From the NCBI RefSeq assembly GCF_004104075.1, contig NZ_QOVK01000001.1, positions 186,001 to 250,000 of the forward strand: a stretch of 64,000 nucleotides of DNA, written 5' to 3'. Shown piece after piece: positions 43,518-52,310 of the stretch (positions are counted from its first letter, which is position 1; the number at the start of each line of letters is the position of its first letter). Source of the DNA: Leeuwenhoekiella polynyae (GTDB taxonomy: Bacteria > Bacteroidota > Bacteroidia > Flavobacteriales > Flavobacteriaceae). The translations under genes were made by a program, and so were the position numbers. The notes beneath the pieces are model-generated. The model did not search any database and was not told the DNA's origin. It was given only the letters and a program-made list of their open reading frames with translations.

Positions 43518-44390
43518 TTAGAGTAAGGCAATGCGATCTAGTGCCCACACAATCATATCCTCAACAATTTGTGAAGGTTGACTACTGAAGGTTTCTTTTA
43601 CACGATTTGCAAGAATAGCATTAATGGAAAGTGCACGATGCCCTAATAGCAGACTCAAACTATAAATCCCCGAAGTTTCCATCTCGAGGTTGGTTATTGA
43701 TTCACCTGAATATGAAAAGCTTTCCAGCTTTTTATTCATTTGCGGATCTTGAGTATTGAGGCGTAATTTTCTGCCCTGCGGACCGTAAAATCCTATATTG
43801 GTAGCAGTTATTCCAGAAAAAATAGTTTCTTCCTTAAAATGATTATATAAGTCTTGATTTGCTAAAATACAGTAGGGTTTACTCTTTTCTAAACTCCAGT
43901 TTGTATGCGCAACAAATGCGTTTTCAAAAGCACGATCTCTATAAGATTCATTTTCGTAGAAATGGAGTAATGCGTCAAAGCCCAGTGCTTTTTTACTGAT
44001 TAAGACAGAGTCAACAGGAATTTCTTGCTGAATAGAACCGCTCGTGCCCAATCTGATAATATTGAGCGTTTTTAAATCTTTTTTTATGCGTCGAGTTTCA
44101 AAATCAATATTTGCCAAAGCATCTAATTCGTTGAGAACGATATCAATATTATCAGTTCCTATTCCGGTAGAAACTACGGTTAGACGTTTCCCTTTATAGG
44201 AACCGGTTTGTGTTTTAAATTCTCTTTTTTGAGTTGAAAATTCAATAATGTCAAAATGTTTTGTCACGGTCTCAACCCGTTCGGGATCACCTACTGTAAT
44301 GATAGTGTCAGCAATATGTTCTGGTAATAGATGAAGGTGGTAAATGCTTCCATCTTCATTAAGAATAAGTTCAGAGGGTGCCAGCGTCAT
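43518..44390 (-). CDS. Nucleoside phosphorylase (uridine/purine phosphorylase family)
   Basis: A cytosolic NP-I family enzyme of 290 residues. Visible motifs: VGDPERVETV (phosphate/ribose site), STGIGTDNIDIVLNEL, RLGTSGSIQ and the ribose-binding NLEMETSGIYSL. It should split nucleosides with phosphate to ribose 1-phosphate and base. The base-specificity loop does not let me choose uridine or purine with certainty. Its ATG directly abuts the stop of the DUF1835 gene (no gap), indicating one operon. Confidence 0.88.
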   Translation of the reverse strand: MTLAPSELILNEDGSIYHLHLLPEHIADTIITVGDPERVETVTKHFDIIEFSTQKREFKTQTGSYKGKRLTVVSTGIGTDNIDIVLNELDALANIDFETRRIKKDLKTLNIIRLGTSGSIQQEIPVDSVLISKKALGFDALLHFYENESYRDRAFENAFVAHTNWSLEKSKPYCILANQDLYNHFKEETIFSGITATNIGFYGPQGRKLRLNTQDPQMNKKLESFSYSGESITNLEMETSGIYSLSLLLGHRALSINAILANRVKETFSSQPSQIVEDMIVWALDRIALL

Positions 44391-45326
44391 TTAGCGGTGT
44401 TTAATAAGTTCGTGACTCGCAGGATTATATAAAAAAGAATATTTATGCGTGCCACCGTAAGAAGAATCGTCTTTTAACGTGTCATAGTAATTTTCAGAAC
44501 CATCAAGCACATTTTTACCTTTTGTATTGAGAATAAGTTGGCCATCTTTCATCCTAAAAAATGGTTTAAGCGCTTTGATCATACGGTTGAATTGTAAATC
44601 ACCGTACCCATAATAACCCTGATAGTTCAAAGCATAACCACACAATTGCTTAACAGAGTGTATGTCATATAAATCAATAAGCTTTAAGATGTTTGTTTCC
44701 AGGCTATTAAGGCCGGTGTCTTTATTGGGAAAACGCTCAATATGTGCACGGATACAGCTCGAAAGATATTTAAAATTTGAACTGTTTTTGATTTCGGCTT
44801 TAAGTTCAATCGGTTTTTCATCACAATACAATTGCCAGATGTGATGAGCAATTTTGAGATCTTCTGGTGCAAGCTGAATTTTCTTCTCATAATGCGTTAA
44901 AAGTTGTTCATCTGTAAGTTCAGAAAGGCCTTTTAACTGCGCTTCACCTTTTACCCAGCCGCTGCAAACAATATAAATAGGCATCGTGTTTTTGTGCTGT
45001 ATCAGGTAGCTTATCGCAGCAAGCATATTGATGTGGCAAAACAGATCAAATTCAAACCAAAGTATGACTTCATCATATGTATTTATCTCTGAAAGTTTCT
45101 TAAGCTCAGAAACAAATTTGTTTTCATAATCAGCTGCAGGAATATTATAGGTGTCTTTAAAGAACGCTTTACGTGCATCTATAAATGCTTGAGAACCCAC
45201 CTCTTTTAGCGTGGGGCCTTCACAAAGCATTTCGCGCCAAATGACGAGGTCACCATCTAATTCTAAAGAATCTAATCGCTTGGTAAGACTATCACCATTT
45301 GTAATGTGCAACATATTATTCCCCAT
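44391..45326 (-). CDS. DUF1835 domain-containing protein
   Basis: A 311-residue cytosolic protein of the DUF1835 family: MLHITNGDSLTKRL at the start, LVIWREMLCEGP, EVILWFEFDLFCHINML and a helical C-terminal half. A start at the internal Met5 is possible. The family is annotated with no proven role; the N-terminal half has the look of a Rossmann-like fold. It is followed with no gap by the nucleoside phosphorylase and preceded by the SUI1 gene (15 bp). Confidence 0.82.
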   Translation of the reverse strand: MGNNMLHITNGDSLTKRLDSLELDGDLVIWREMLCEGPTLKEVGSQAFIDARKAFFKDTYNIPAADYENKFVSELKKLSEINTYDEVILWFEFDLFCHINMLAAISYLIQHKNTMPIYIVCSGWVKGEAQLKGLSELTDEQLLTHYEKKIQLAPEDLKIAHHIWQLYCDEKPIELKAEIKNSSNFKYLSSCIRAHIERFPNKDTGLNSLETNILKLIDLYDIHSVKQLCGYALNYQGYYGYGDLQFNRMIKALKPFFRMKDGQLILNTKGKNVLDGSENYYDTLKDDSSYGGTHKYSFLYNPASHELIKHR

Positions 45327-45341
45327 GATTTTGAGTTTAAG

Positions 45342-45674
45342 TTATCCTCCTACACGCTTTACCTTAAAGCCTTTATCTTTTAAAAAAGACATGATTTTGT
45401 CGCGGTAATCTCCTTGAATAATTATTTTTTCTTTTTTAAAACTTCCTCCTACACCCAACATTTTTTTGAGCTCCTTAGACAGAATTTTAAAGTCTGAATC
45501 TGCGCCAGTATATCCTTCAATAATTGTGAGTGGTTTTCCTTTGCGTTTTTCATACTTACAGATAAGAGGATCATCTTGCATCCAGATATCAAGGTCATTA
45601 GGGTCTTCTGTATTTTCAGAAGGCTCAGGTTTATGATCTGGAAAAAGGTTCTTTAACTGGTCTTGTAAGTCCAT
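45342..45674 (-). CDS. SUI1/YciH family translation initiation factor
   Basis: A 110-residue protein with an unstructured acidic N-terminus and a SUI1/eIF1-like C-terminal domain (about 45-110): GKPLTIIEGYTG, LKKMLGVGGSFKKEKIIIQGD and FLKDKGFKVKRVGG. The GGS-K-K block is the ribosome-facing loop. In bacteria, YciH-like factors are thought to act on start-site fidelity or stress translation; details are open. The stop of the dioxygenase gene lies 4 bp upstream, so it is in the same transcript. Confidence 0.88.
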   Translation of the reverse strand: MDLQDQLKNLFPDHKPEPSENTEDPNDLDIWMQDDPLICKYEKRKGKPLTIIEGYTGADSDFKILSKELKKMLGVGGSFKKEKIIIQGDYRDKIMSFLKDKGFKVKRVGG

Positions 45675-45678
45675 TATA

Positions 45679-46629
45679 TTATTTTTTGATCAAGCCTATT
45701 TCAACAAGTCGTTGGTGTAAAAAATCTCCTGCAGTAATATCAGGATAAGCTTTTGGATGATCAGCATCAACGCATTCTTCTAGACAATTGAGAGGCATCT
45801 CGCTGCGCGGATGCATAAAGAAAGGAATAGAATATCGGGGTGTGTCCCACTCTTCTTTAGGAGGATTCACAACGCGGTGAATAGTAGATCTTAGTTTATT
45901 ATTGGTGTGGCGTTCTAACATATCGCCAACATTTATTACGAGTTCGTCTTCATTAGGTATAGCATCAATCCACTCACCATCGTTACGTAAAACTTGTAAG
46001 CCTCCGGCTGAAGCTCCCATAAGAAGTGTAATCAGATTGATATCACCGTGAGCACCGGCACGCACTGCGCCTTTAGGCTCTTCGGTAATAGGCGGGTAAT
46101 GAATGGGACGTAGAATACTGTTTCCGTTTCTGGCCCATTTGTCAAAGTAAAATTCGTCAAGACCTAGATATAAAGACAAGGCTCTTAAAACATAAATACC
46201 GGTTTTTTCAAGCATTTTATAAGCTTCCATACCTGTAGAGTTGAAATACTTAAGCTCTTTAACCTCAACATTTTCAGGATATTCTTCAATTAGATTAGCA
46301 TTAGCATCAGGTTCTTGGCCAAAATGCCAAAACTCTTTTAAGTCACCTTCTTTTTTCCCTTTAGCATGTTCTTTTCCAAATGAAATATAACCGCGCTGAC
46401 CGCCAAGGCCTTCTATCTCATAACTTTGTTTAACATCTTCAGGAAGGTCAAAGAAAGCTTTTACTTCTGCATATAAATTGTCAACTAGAGCATCATCCAG
46501 AAAGTGATTTTTTAAAGAAACAAAACCTATCTCCTCATACGCTTTTCCTATTTCGTCAACAAACTTTTGCTTTTGTGCCAGATCATCACTTAAAAAATCT
46601 GAAAGATTTACACTGGGGATTGTATTCAT
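45679..46629 (-). CDS. Isopenicillin-N-synthase-like 2-oxoglutarate/Fe(II) dioxygenase
   Basis: A 316-residue cytosolic non-haem iron enzyme. With the ATG at 46629 as start (the 46656 frame begins with a GTG and is longer without need), iron ligands are H194, D196 and H251, and the co-substrate site is R265-x-S267. The N-terminal DIOX_N-like part has FVSLKNH and LGGQRGYISFGKEHAK. This family oxidises small molecules in bacteria, often of unknown identity. First gene of the six-gene minus-strand run that ends with the substrate-binding gene. Confidence 0.85.
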   Translation of the reverse strand: MNTIPSVNLSDFLSDDLAQKQKFVDEIGKAYEEIGFVSLKNHFLDDALVDNLYAEVKAFFDLPEDVKQSYEIEGLGGQRGYISFGKEHAKGKKEGDLKEFWHFGQEPDANANLIEEYPENVEVKELKYFNSTGMEAYKMLEKTGIYVLRALSLYLGLDEFYFDKWARNGNSILRPIHYPPITEEPKGAVRAGAHGDINLITLLMGASAGGLQVLRNDGEWIDAIPNEDELVINVGDMLERHTNNKLRSTIHRVVNPPKEEWDTPRYSIPFFMHPRSEMPLNCLEECVDADHPKAYPDITAGDFLHQRLVEIGLIKK

Positions 46630-46781
46630 AACAATTAAGGGTTCAATTTTATACACGTAATCAAATATATCAAATTTAACCCGCTTCTTATTTTAAAGAG
46701 TACTTAAAATAATACGGAAAATTGAATACTTCATAATCAGGTAGATCAATTTAACTAAATTTAATCTATCTAATTTAAGTT

Positions 46782-48791
46782 ATGTCAAACCATTCTTATA
46801 TCATTTCACGACTCAATTTTAACCGAAGAGATTTAGATAACAAGCAGCTTTTAGACCTCTACAAGTCGCTTTTAAAGCCAAGGTTAATTGAAGAGAAAAT
46901 GCTCATTTTGCTGCGTCAAGGAAAAATCTCAAAATGGTTTAGCGGTATAGGTCAAGAAGCCATAGCGGTTGGATTAACTGAGGCTTTAAAGAAGGATGAA
47001 TATATTTTGCCAATGCATCGTAATCTTGGGGTTTTTACTTCAAGGGATGTTCCGCTGGCTAGATTGTTCAGTCAGTGGCAGGGTAAAGCTAATGGCTTTA
47101 CTAAAGGTAGAGATCGCAGTTTTCATTTTGGAACACAAGACTACAAGATTGTAGGTATGATTTCACATTTGGGTCCTCAATTAGGCGTTGCAGATGGAAT
47201 TGCACTGGCTCATAAGCTGCGTTCAGAAAAGAAGATAACTGCTGTTTTTACAGGAGAAGGTGGTACGAGCGAAGGAGATTTTCACGAAGCTTTAAATGTA
47301 GCTTCGGTTTGGGATTTGCCTGTTTTATTTTGCATTGAGAATAATGGCTATGGACTTTCGACACCTACTTTTGAACAATATCGCTGTCAGAATTTAGCAG
47401 ATCGCGGAGTTGGTTATGGTATTGAAAGTCGGATAATAGACGGTAATAATATTCTAGAGGTTTTTTCAGAAATAAAAAGCTTGGCAGCATCTATGCGCGA
47501 AAACCCTCGCCCGGTTTTGGTTGAGTTTAAAACCTTCAGAATGAGAGGGCACGAAGAAGCCAGCGGAACTAAATATGTGCCTGAAGATTTAAGGAACCAC
47601 TGGGCTGCATTAGATCCTGTGGAGAATTATAAAGCTTATTTATTTGAAGCAGGAATTTTAAATGAAGAGACTCAAAATTCAATGATTCAAAATATAAATG
47701 CTGAAATTGATCAGGCTTATAAAATCACTTCTGAAGAGAACGAAATAGTTGCAAACTTAGAAGGCGAACTTGATGATGTTTTTGCTTCCGTTCATTTAGA
47801 ATCGATAAATATTGAAAATGCTCCAAAAACAAGTATTCGGTTTATTGATGCTATTTCAAGCGCGCTGGATTTGAGTTTGGAACATCATCAAAATCTGGTT
47901 TTGATGGGGCAGGATGTTGCTGAATATGGCGGGGTGTTTAAAATTACTCAGGGTTTTATAGATAAATATGGTAAAGATCGCATTCGTAATACACCCATTT
48001 GTGAATCAGCAATAATTGAGGCTGCAATGGGACTTTCAATTAATGGGTATAAAGCTATCGTAGAAATGCAGTTTGCAGATTTTGTAAGTAGCGGTTTTAA
48101 TCCTATTGTAAACTACCTTGCTAAATCACATTATCGCTGGGGGCAAAAAGCTGATGTTGTAATCAGAATGCCATGTGGAGCCGGAGTAGGAGCAGGGCCC
48201 TTTCACAGTCAAACAAACGAAGCTTGGTTTACGCATACTCCTGGATTAAAAGTAGTTTATCCTGCTTTTCCTTCAGATGCAAAAGGATTATTAGCTGCAT
48301 CCATTGAGGATCCTAATCCTGTTTTGTTCTTCGAGCATAAAGCTTTGTATAGAACCATTTATGGAGAAGTTCCAGATTCTTATTATACGATTCCATTAGG
48401 TAAAGCTGCGCTAGTGAAGTGTGGAAGTAAAGCTTCAGTTATTACTTACGGCGCACCGGTACATTGGTGTCTAGATCTTTTAAAATCTCATCCAGAATGG
48501 CATATTGACCTATTAGATTTACGCACCTTATGTCCTTTAGACTACGACGCTATAAAAAAATCGGTAATAAAAACAGGAAAGGTTTTGTTGCTTACTGAAG
48601 ATTCAAATTTTGGTAGTGTAATGGCAGATATTTCAGCATATATCGCTGAGGAATGCTTTGAATATTTAGATGCTCCAGTTAAAAGACTCTCTAGTTTAGA
48701 TACACCTATTCCCTTTGCTCAGAACCTTGAAATAAAGTATTTAGCTAAGAATAAATTAGAAGAGAGCCTAACTAACCTGATGGCTTATTAA
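46782..48791 (+). CDS. Thiamine-dependent 2-oxoacid dehydrogenase E1, alpha-beta fusion
   Basis: A single-chain E1 of 669 residues that decarboxylates 2-oxoacids with TPP and passes the acyl group to a lipoyl E2. The alpha part (about 1-320) has the TPP/Mg motif GEGGTSEGDFHEALN (159-172) with ENNGYG (186-191). The beta part (about 345-669) has MGQDVAEYGGVFK, FADF and GAGVGAGPFHSQ. Resemblance is to the branched-chain type, but E2 and E3 genes are not adjacent, so the substrate is not certain. Divergent from the dioxygenase gene. Confidence 0.9.
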   Translation: MSNHSYIISRLNFNRRDLDNKQLLDLYKSLLKPRLIEEKMLILLRQGKISKWFSGIGQEAIAVGLTEALKKDEYILPMHRNLGVFTSRDVPLARLFSQWQGKANGFTKGRDRSFHFGTQDYKIVGMISHLGPQLGVADGIALAHKLRSEKKITAVFTGEGGTSEGDFHEALNVASVWDLPVLFCIENNGYGLSTPTFEQYRCQNLADRGVGYGIESRIIDGNNILEVFSEIKSLAASMRENPRPVLVEFKTFRMRGHEEASGTKYVPEDLRNHWAALDPVENYKAYLFEAGILNEETQNSMIQNINAEIDQAYKITSEENEIVANLEGELDDVFASVHLESINIENAPKTSIRFIDAISSALDLSLEHHQNLVLMGQDVAEYGGVFKITQGFIDKYGKDRIRNTPICESAIIEAAMGLSINGYKAIVEMQFADFVSSGFNPIVNYLAKSHYRWGQKADVVIRMPCGAGVGAGPFHSQTNEAWFTHTPGLKVVYPAFPSDAKGLLAASIEDPNPVLFFEHKALYRTIYGEVPDSYYTIPLGKAALVKCGSKASVITYGAPVHWCLDLLKSHPEWHIDLLDLRTLCPLDYDAIKKSVIKTGKVLLLTEDSNFGSVMADISAYIAEECFEYLDAPVKRLSSLDTPIPFAQNLEIKYLAKNKLEESLTNLMAY

Positions 48792-48936
48792 TGTTAAAAT
48801 TTTATTGAAAATGGCTTTGGCAAGGTTTTTCGTTAACTGTATTTAACAGCGACGAGTTAAACACTATTAATTCTAAAAAATCAAGTTTGGGTTCTGAGTA
48901 GTTTTGAAGCATTACTAACCAATAAAATTTAGAATT

Positions 48937-49095
48937 ATGTTAAAGTGGACTGTTATATTTATCGTTATTGCAATAATCGCAGCAATCTTCGGATTTGGTG
49001 GAATTGCATCAGGTGCAGAGAGTATTGCAAAAATTCTTTTCTTCATCTTTATAGTATTATTTTTAATCAGCCTTCTTTCAAGATTATTTAGATAA
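48937..49095 (+). CDS. DUF1328 small membrane protein
   Basis: A 52-residue protein with two hydrophobic helices (about 3-20 and 30-47) joined by [15 protein letters not shown], the diagnostic loop of DUF1328 (YtjA-like) proteins. It lies 20 bp upstream of the lipocalin-like gene, so it is probably the first gene of a three-gene envelope unit. The family is often found among stress-induced genes; its role is unknown. A TAGTTTTG sequence at 48899-48906 fits the -7 box, but no -33 box is placed well. Confidence 0.85.
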   Translation: MLKWTVIFIVIAIIAAIFGFGGIASGAESIAKILFFIFIVLFLISLLSRLFR

Positions 49096-49115
49096 TAACT
49101 TAATTAAAAACAATT

Positions 49116-49598
49116 ATGAAGCGTATACTAAGCGTACTTTTATTAAGCGTGTTTTTAGTTTCTTGCGGCACCAGTAAAGTGGTAAAAGAATCTAGAAAAA
49201 CTCTTAAGGGATACTGGAATTTAGACAATATCAATTATAATAATGCTCCCGGTGTTTATGATGTGACTCTCTTTGGAGATGCATCTTCAGAATGCCTTGT
49301 GGGTAGTACCTGGAGATTCATACCAAATAACAACTTTGGTAATTACGAGATCGCTGATGGTAGCTGTACATTAGGAAAGCGTTATTTTGTGTGGAGTATT
49401 CCTGATCAAGAGGGTGCCACATCTTACGATATTCTTTTGAAACCAACAAATGAGAAGATGAAATCTACCATGAACAATGCAGGTTTTCGTTTAAATATCA
49501 ATTATTTATCTGATAATGAATTGACATTTACTCAAACTGTTCAGGTTGATGGAAAACCGTTTACAATTGTGATGAATTTCTCTAAAATTTCAGAATAA
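49116..49598 (+). CDS. Lipocalin-like lipoprotein
   Basis: A 160-residue exported lipoprotein (L-V-S-C, Cys17). The mature start LKGYWNLDNINYN has the G-x-W of lipocalin-type barrels, and strands alternate through TWRFIPNNNFGNY, YFVWSI and NELTFTQTVQ. Two cysteines (ECLVGSTW, DGSCTLG) may form a disulfide. It sits between the DUF1328 and OmpA genes, 84 bp before the latter, so a role at the outer membrane under envelope stress is a reasonable inference. Confidence 0.75.
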   Translation: MKRILSVLLLSVFLVSCGTSKVVKESRKTLKGYWNLDNINYNNAPGVYDVTLFGDASSECLVGSTWRFIPNNNFGNYEIADGSCTLGKRYFVWSIPDQEGATSYDILLKPTNEKMKSTMNNAGFRLNINYLSDNELTFTQTVQVDGKPFTIVMNFSKISE

Positions 49599-49681
49599 AT
49601 TAAACTAGAATATGCTTTCTATTTGAGCCTAAGGGCTTAATTTGAAGGCATATTTTAATTTTAAATCAAATAAAAACAATT

Positions 49682-50386
49682 ATGAAAACTATACTTAAAA
49701 ATGTTTCGGTATTGGCTATTGCCATTACAATGCTTACCGGTTGTGAAGCCACCAAAAATGCAAATAATCAGCAAAAAGGTTCTGTAATAGGTGCTGCAGG
49801 TGGTGCCATCTTAGGAGCTGTGATTGGTAATAATGTAGGTAAAAAAGGTGATGGTGGTGAGCTGGGTGCAGTTATAGGTGGTGTTGTAGGTGGTGCTGCC
49901 GGGAATGTTATCGGTAAAAAAATGGATAAGCAGGCACAACGTATTGAAGAAGAAATTCCAGGTGCTGAAGTAGAACGTGTGGATGATGGTATCGTTGTAA
50001 ACTTTGATGAAAACAGTGGTGTTTACTTTGCTACAAATAAATATGATGTGAACTCAGCTTCTCAACAAACATTGAATGGTCTTGCAAAAGTAATGGCAGA
50101 ATATCCTCAGACTAACGTATTAGTTGTAGGTCATACAGACAGTACGGGTTCTGCAGAATATAATATGACGCTTTCTAAAAACAGAGCTCAGGCTGTGACA
50201 AATTACTTATCTAGCCATGGTATTTCTGCTGGTAGATTTACCACGCAGTGGTATGGTGAAGAACAGCCAAAATATACTAATGAAACTGCAGAAGGACGTT
50301 CTAAAAACCGTCGTGTAACTTTAGCAATTGTTCCTAATCAAGAGATGGTGAACGAAGCTAAACAAGAGGCTGGTGAAGATCAATAA
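49682..50386 (+). CDS. OmpA family lipoprotein with glycine zipper (YiaD-like)
   Basis: A 234-residue outer-membrane lipoprotein (T-G-C, Cys21). Residues about 35-78 are a double glycine-zipper segment (GAAGGAILGAVIGNN, GAVIGGVVGGAAGN). The C-terminal 110 residues are an OmpA/MotB peptidoglycan-binding domain: VYFATNKYDV, VLVVGHTDSTGSAEYN, LSKNRAQAV and RSKNRRVTL. It should tie the outer membrane to peptidoglycan. Last gene of the trio before a strong terminator. Confidence 0.92.
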   Translation: MKTILKNVSVLAIAITMLTGCEATKNANNQQKGSVIGAAGGAILGAVIGNNVGKKGDGGELGAVIGGVVGGAAGNVIGKKMDKQAQRIEEEIPGAEVERVDDGIVVNFDENSGVYFATNKYDVNSASQQTLNGLAKVMAEYPQTNVLVVGHTDSTGSAEYNMTLSKNRAQAVTNYLSSHGISAGRFTTQWYGEEQPKYTNETAEGRSKNRRVTLAIVPNQEMVNEAKQEAGEDQ

Positions 50387-50423
50387 ACTTTTTTTCCTTT
50401 TTTAGGAAGATTAATTGAGATGG

Positions 50424-50460
50424 AAAACTCCTTACAATATCAATTGTAAGGAGTTTTTTT
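50424..50460 (+). terminator. Rho-independent terminator after the OmpA gene
   Basis: AAAACTCCTTACAAT pairs with ATTGTAAGGAGTTTT around ATCA, then a T-run. The next operon starts 31 bp later. Confidence 0.9.
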
Positions 50461-50490
50461 GTGGGCTTTATTTAGTATCTTCAAACAGCT

Positions 50491-51612
50491 TTGAAAAAGA
50501 ACTTAAATATAGCAATACTAGGCGGTGGTCTCGCTGGACTCACTGCGGCCATACACCTCAAAAAAGCCAAATATGATGTACAGGTTTTTGAGAAAGAAAG
50601 GTATCCTAAGCATAAAGTTTGTGGAGAATATCTTTCTAATGAGATAATTCCGTATTGGCAAAAACTGGGTGTTGACCCGTTTAATTGGGGAGCGGTTGAA
50701 ATTTCAGAACTCCATTTTACTACATCTGAAGGGAAAAATATTAAAACTGCCTTGCCGCTCGGAGGTTTTGGGATCAGTAGATATATGTTAGATTCAAAAA
50801 TGGCTGAAGTAGCTCAGGAAGCTGGTTGTAAATTCATTTTTAAAACTGTAGAATCTGTTGTTCTTGACGAAACTTTTACGATAAAAACACAGGATAACTC
50901 TCAGTATAAAGCAGATCTGGTCATAGGTTCTTTTGGTAAACGTTCTAACCTTGATATTTCGCTTTCCCGGAAATTCATGAAACAGAAAAGTCCGTGGTTA
51001 GGTGTGAAGATGCATTATAAGGCTAAAGTAAATTCACAAACTGTGCAGCTGCATAATTTTGAAGGAGGTTACTGTGGTATCTCTCAGGTTGAAGATAATA
51101 GTGTGAATGTTTGTTACCTCACGCATATGGATGCCTTTAAAAAATGGGGAAATCTCAATAATTTTCAGAATCAGGTGTTGAGGCAAAATCCATATTTAGA
51201 TGCATTTTTTTCAGAAGCTACACCACTTTTTGAAAAACCCTTAAGCATCAGTCAGGTTTCTTTTCAGCAAAAACAGCTTGTGGAAAATCACGTTTTAATG
51301 TGCGGAGATAGCGCCGGGCTCATACATCCGCTTTGTGGTAACGGGATGGCGATGGCGGTTGTAGGAGCTAAAATACTTTCAGAATGTATTATAGAATACC
51401 AGCAAAGCAATCAAAACCGAAGCCAACTCGAAACTAATTATTCTAAAAAATGGAATGCAGAATTTACCGCCAGACTCAGAACCGGTCGTGTTTTGCAGCG
51501 TATCTTACTAAATAAAACAGCAACTAATTATTCCTTAAAAGCGCTACAAACGTTCCCAATTATGATGGATAAATTAATAGCTTCAACTCACGGAAAACCA
51601 GTTAGCTTTTGA
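50491..51612 (+). CDS. FAD-dependent oxidoreductase (geranylgeranyl-reductase/halogenase-like fold) of the type III PKS operon
   Basis: A 373-residue flavoprotein: Rossmann motif GGGLAG (11-16), VFEKERYP with the KHKVCGEYL loop, and a later MCGDSAGLIHPLCGNGMAMA that contacts the FAD. The C-G-E-x-L and GD motifs are those of geranylgeranyl-reductase and flavin-monooxygenase-like enzymes; whether it oxidises or reduces the polyketide is not evident. The start is a TTG, without which the nucleotide motif would be lost. First gene of a four-gene operon; its stop overlaps the next TTG start by 4 bp (TTGA). Confidence 0.82.
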   Translation: MKKNLNIAILGGGLAGLTAAIHLKKAKYDVQVFEKERYPKHKVCGEYLSNEIIPYWQKLGVDPFNWGAVEISELHFTTSEGKNIKTALPLGGFGISRYMLDSKMAEVAQEAGCKFIFKTVESVVLDETFTIKTQDNSQYKADLVIGSFGKRSNLDISLSRKFMKQKSPWLGVKMHYKAKVNSQTVQLHNFEGGYCGISQVEDNSVNVCYLTHMDAFKKWGNLNNFQNQVLRQNPYLDAFFSEATPLFEKPLSISQVSFQQKQLVENHVLMCGDSAGLIHPLCGNGMAMAVVGAKILSECIIEYQQSNQNRSQLETNYSKKWNAEFTARLRTGRVLQRILLNKTATNYSLKALQTFPIMMDKLIASTHGKPVSF

Positions 51613-52310
51613 AAACAAGAAGCCTTATTCCTGAGTTGATGGACGATCCTAAGTTAAATGAAGATCGCTTGCAGGCAGCACTGAAAGATGTGACCTTGGT
51701 AAATCGTTATTTGGGAGGTCAGCAGATTACCATAGATGGTATCAAACATTTTATATTTAAGTTTCCGCAGAAAAAATACAGCATAGTTGATCTGGGTTGT
51801 GGTGATGGCGCGATGCTTCGAAAAATAGCAGATTTTGCCCGGAAAAATAAGCTTGATTTTCAGCTTTTAGGATTGGATCTAAATGCAAAAAGTATTGCTT
51901 TAGCAAAATCTAAATCAGAAAATTATCCTGAAATAAAATATTCACAAAAAGACATCTTACAATTGAATCAAGACACCTTTAGTTGTGATATTATTACCTC
52001 GACGCTTACCATGCATCATTTTACAGATGTAGAGATTCAAACTTTTTTAATGCAGTTTTTATCTATTTCAAAACTGGGTGTCGTTATCAATGATTTACAA
52101 CGCAGTCATGTTGCTTATGTTTTATTTAAAGCGTTTAGTGTGGTATTTATGAAAACACATATTGCACGACACGATGGTTTAATTTCTATCAAAAGAGCAT
52201 TTACAAAAAACGAATTATTAACTTTTACCCAAAAGCTTCAGCTAGAGTCTTACAAATTAAAATGGCGCTGGGCTTTCCGATATTTATGGATTCTAGAAAA
52301 AAAGCAGTAA
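51609..52310 (+). CDS. Class I SAM-dependent methyltransferase
   Basis: A 233-residue enzyme starting with TTG at 51609, inside the stop of the preceding gene. SAM-binding motif I DLGCGDG is at 61-67; LLGLDLNAKSI supplies the acidic residue for the ribose, and DIITSTLTMHHF is the motif IV region. By context it should O- or C-methylate the product of the neighbouring polyketide synthase. The last 25 bp overlap the polyketide synthase start (49 bp if the upstream ATG is used). Confidence 0.85.
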   Translation: MKTRSLIPELMDDPKLNEDRLQAALKDVTLVNRYLGGQQITIDGIKHFIFKFPQKKYSIVDLGCGDGAMLRKIADFARKNKLDFQLLGLDLNAKSIALAKSKSENYPEIKYSQKDILQLNQDTFSCDIITSTLTMHHFTDVEIQTFLMQFLSISKLGVVINDLQRSHVAYVLFKAFSVVFMKTHIARHDGLISIKRAFTKNELLTFTQKLQLESYKLKWRWAFRYLWILEKKQ

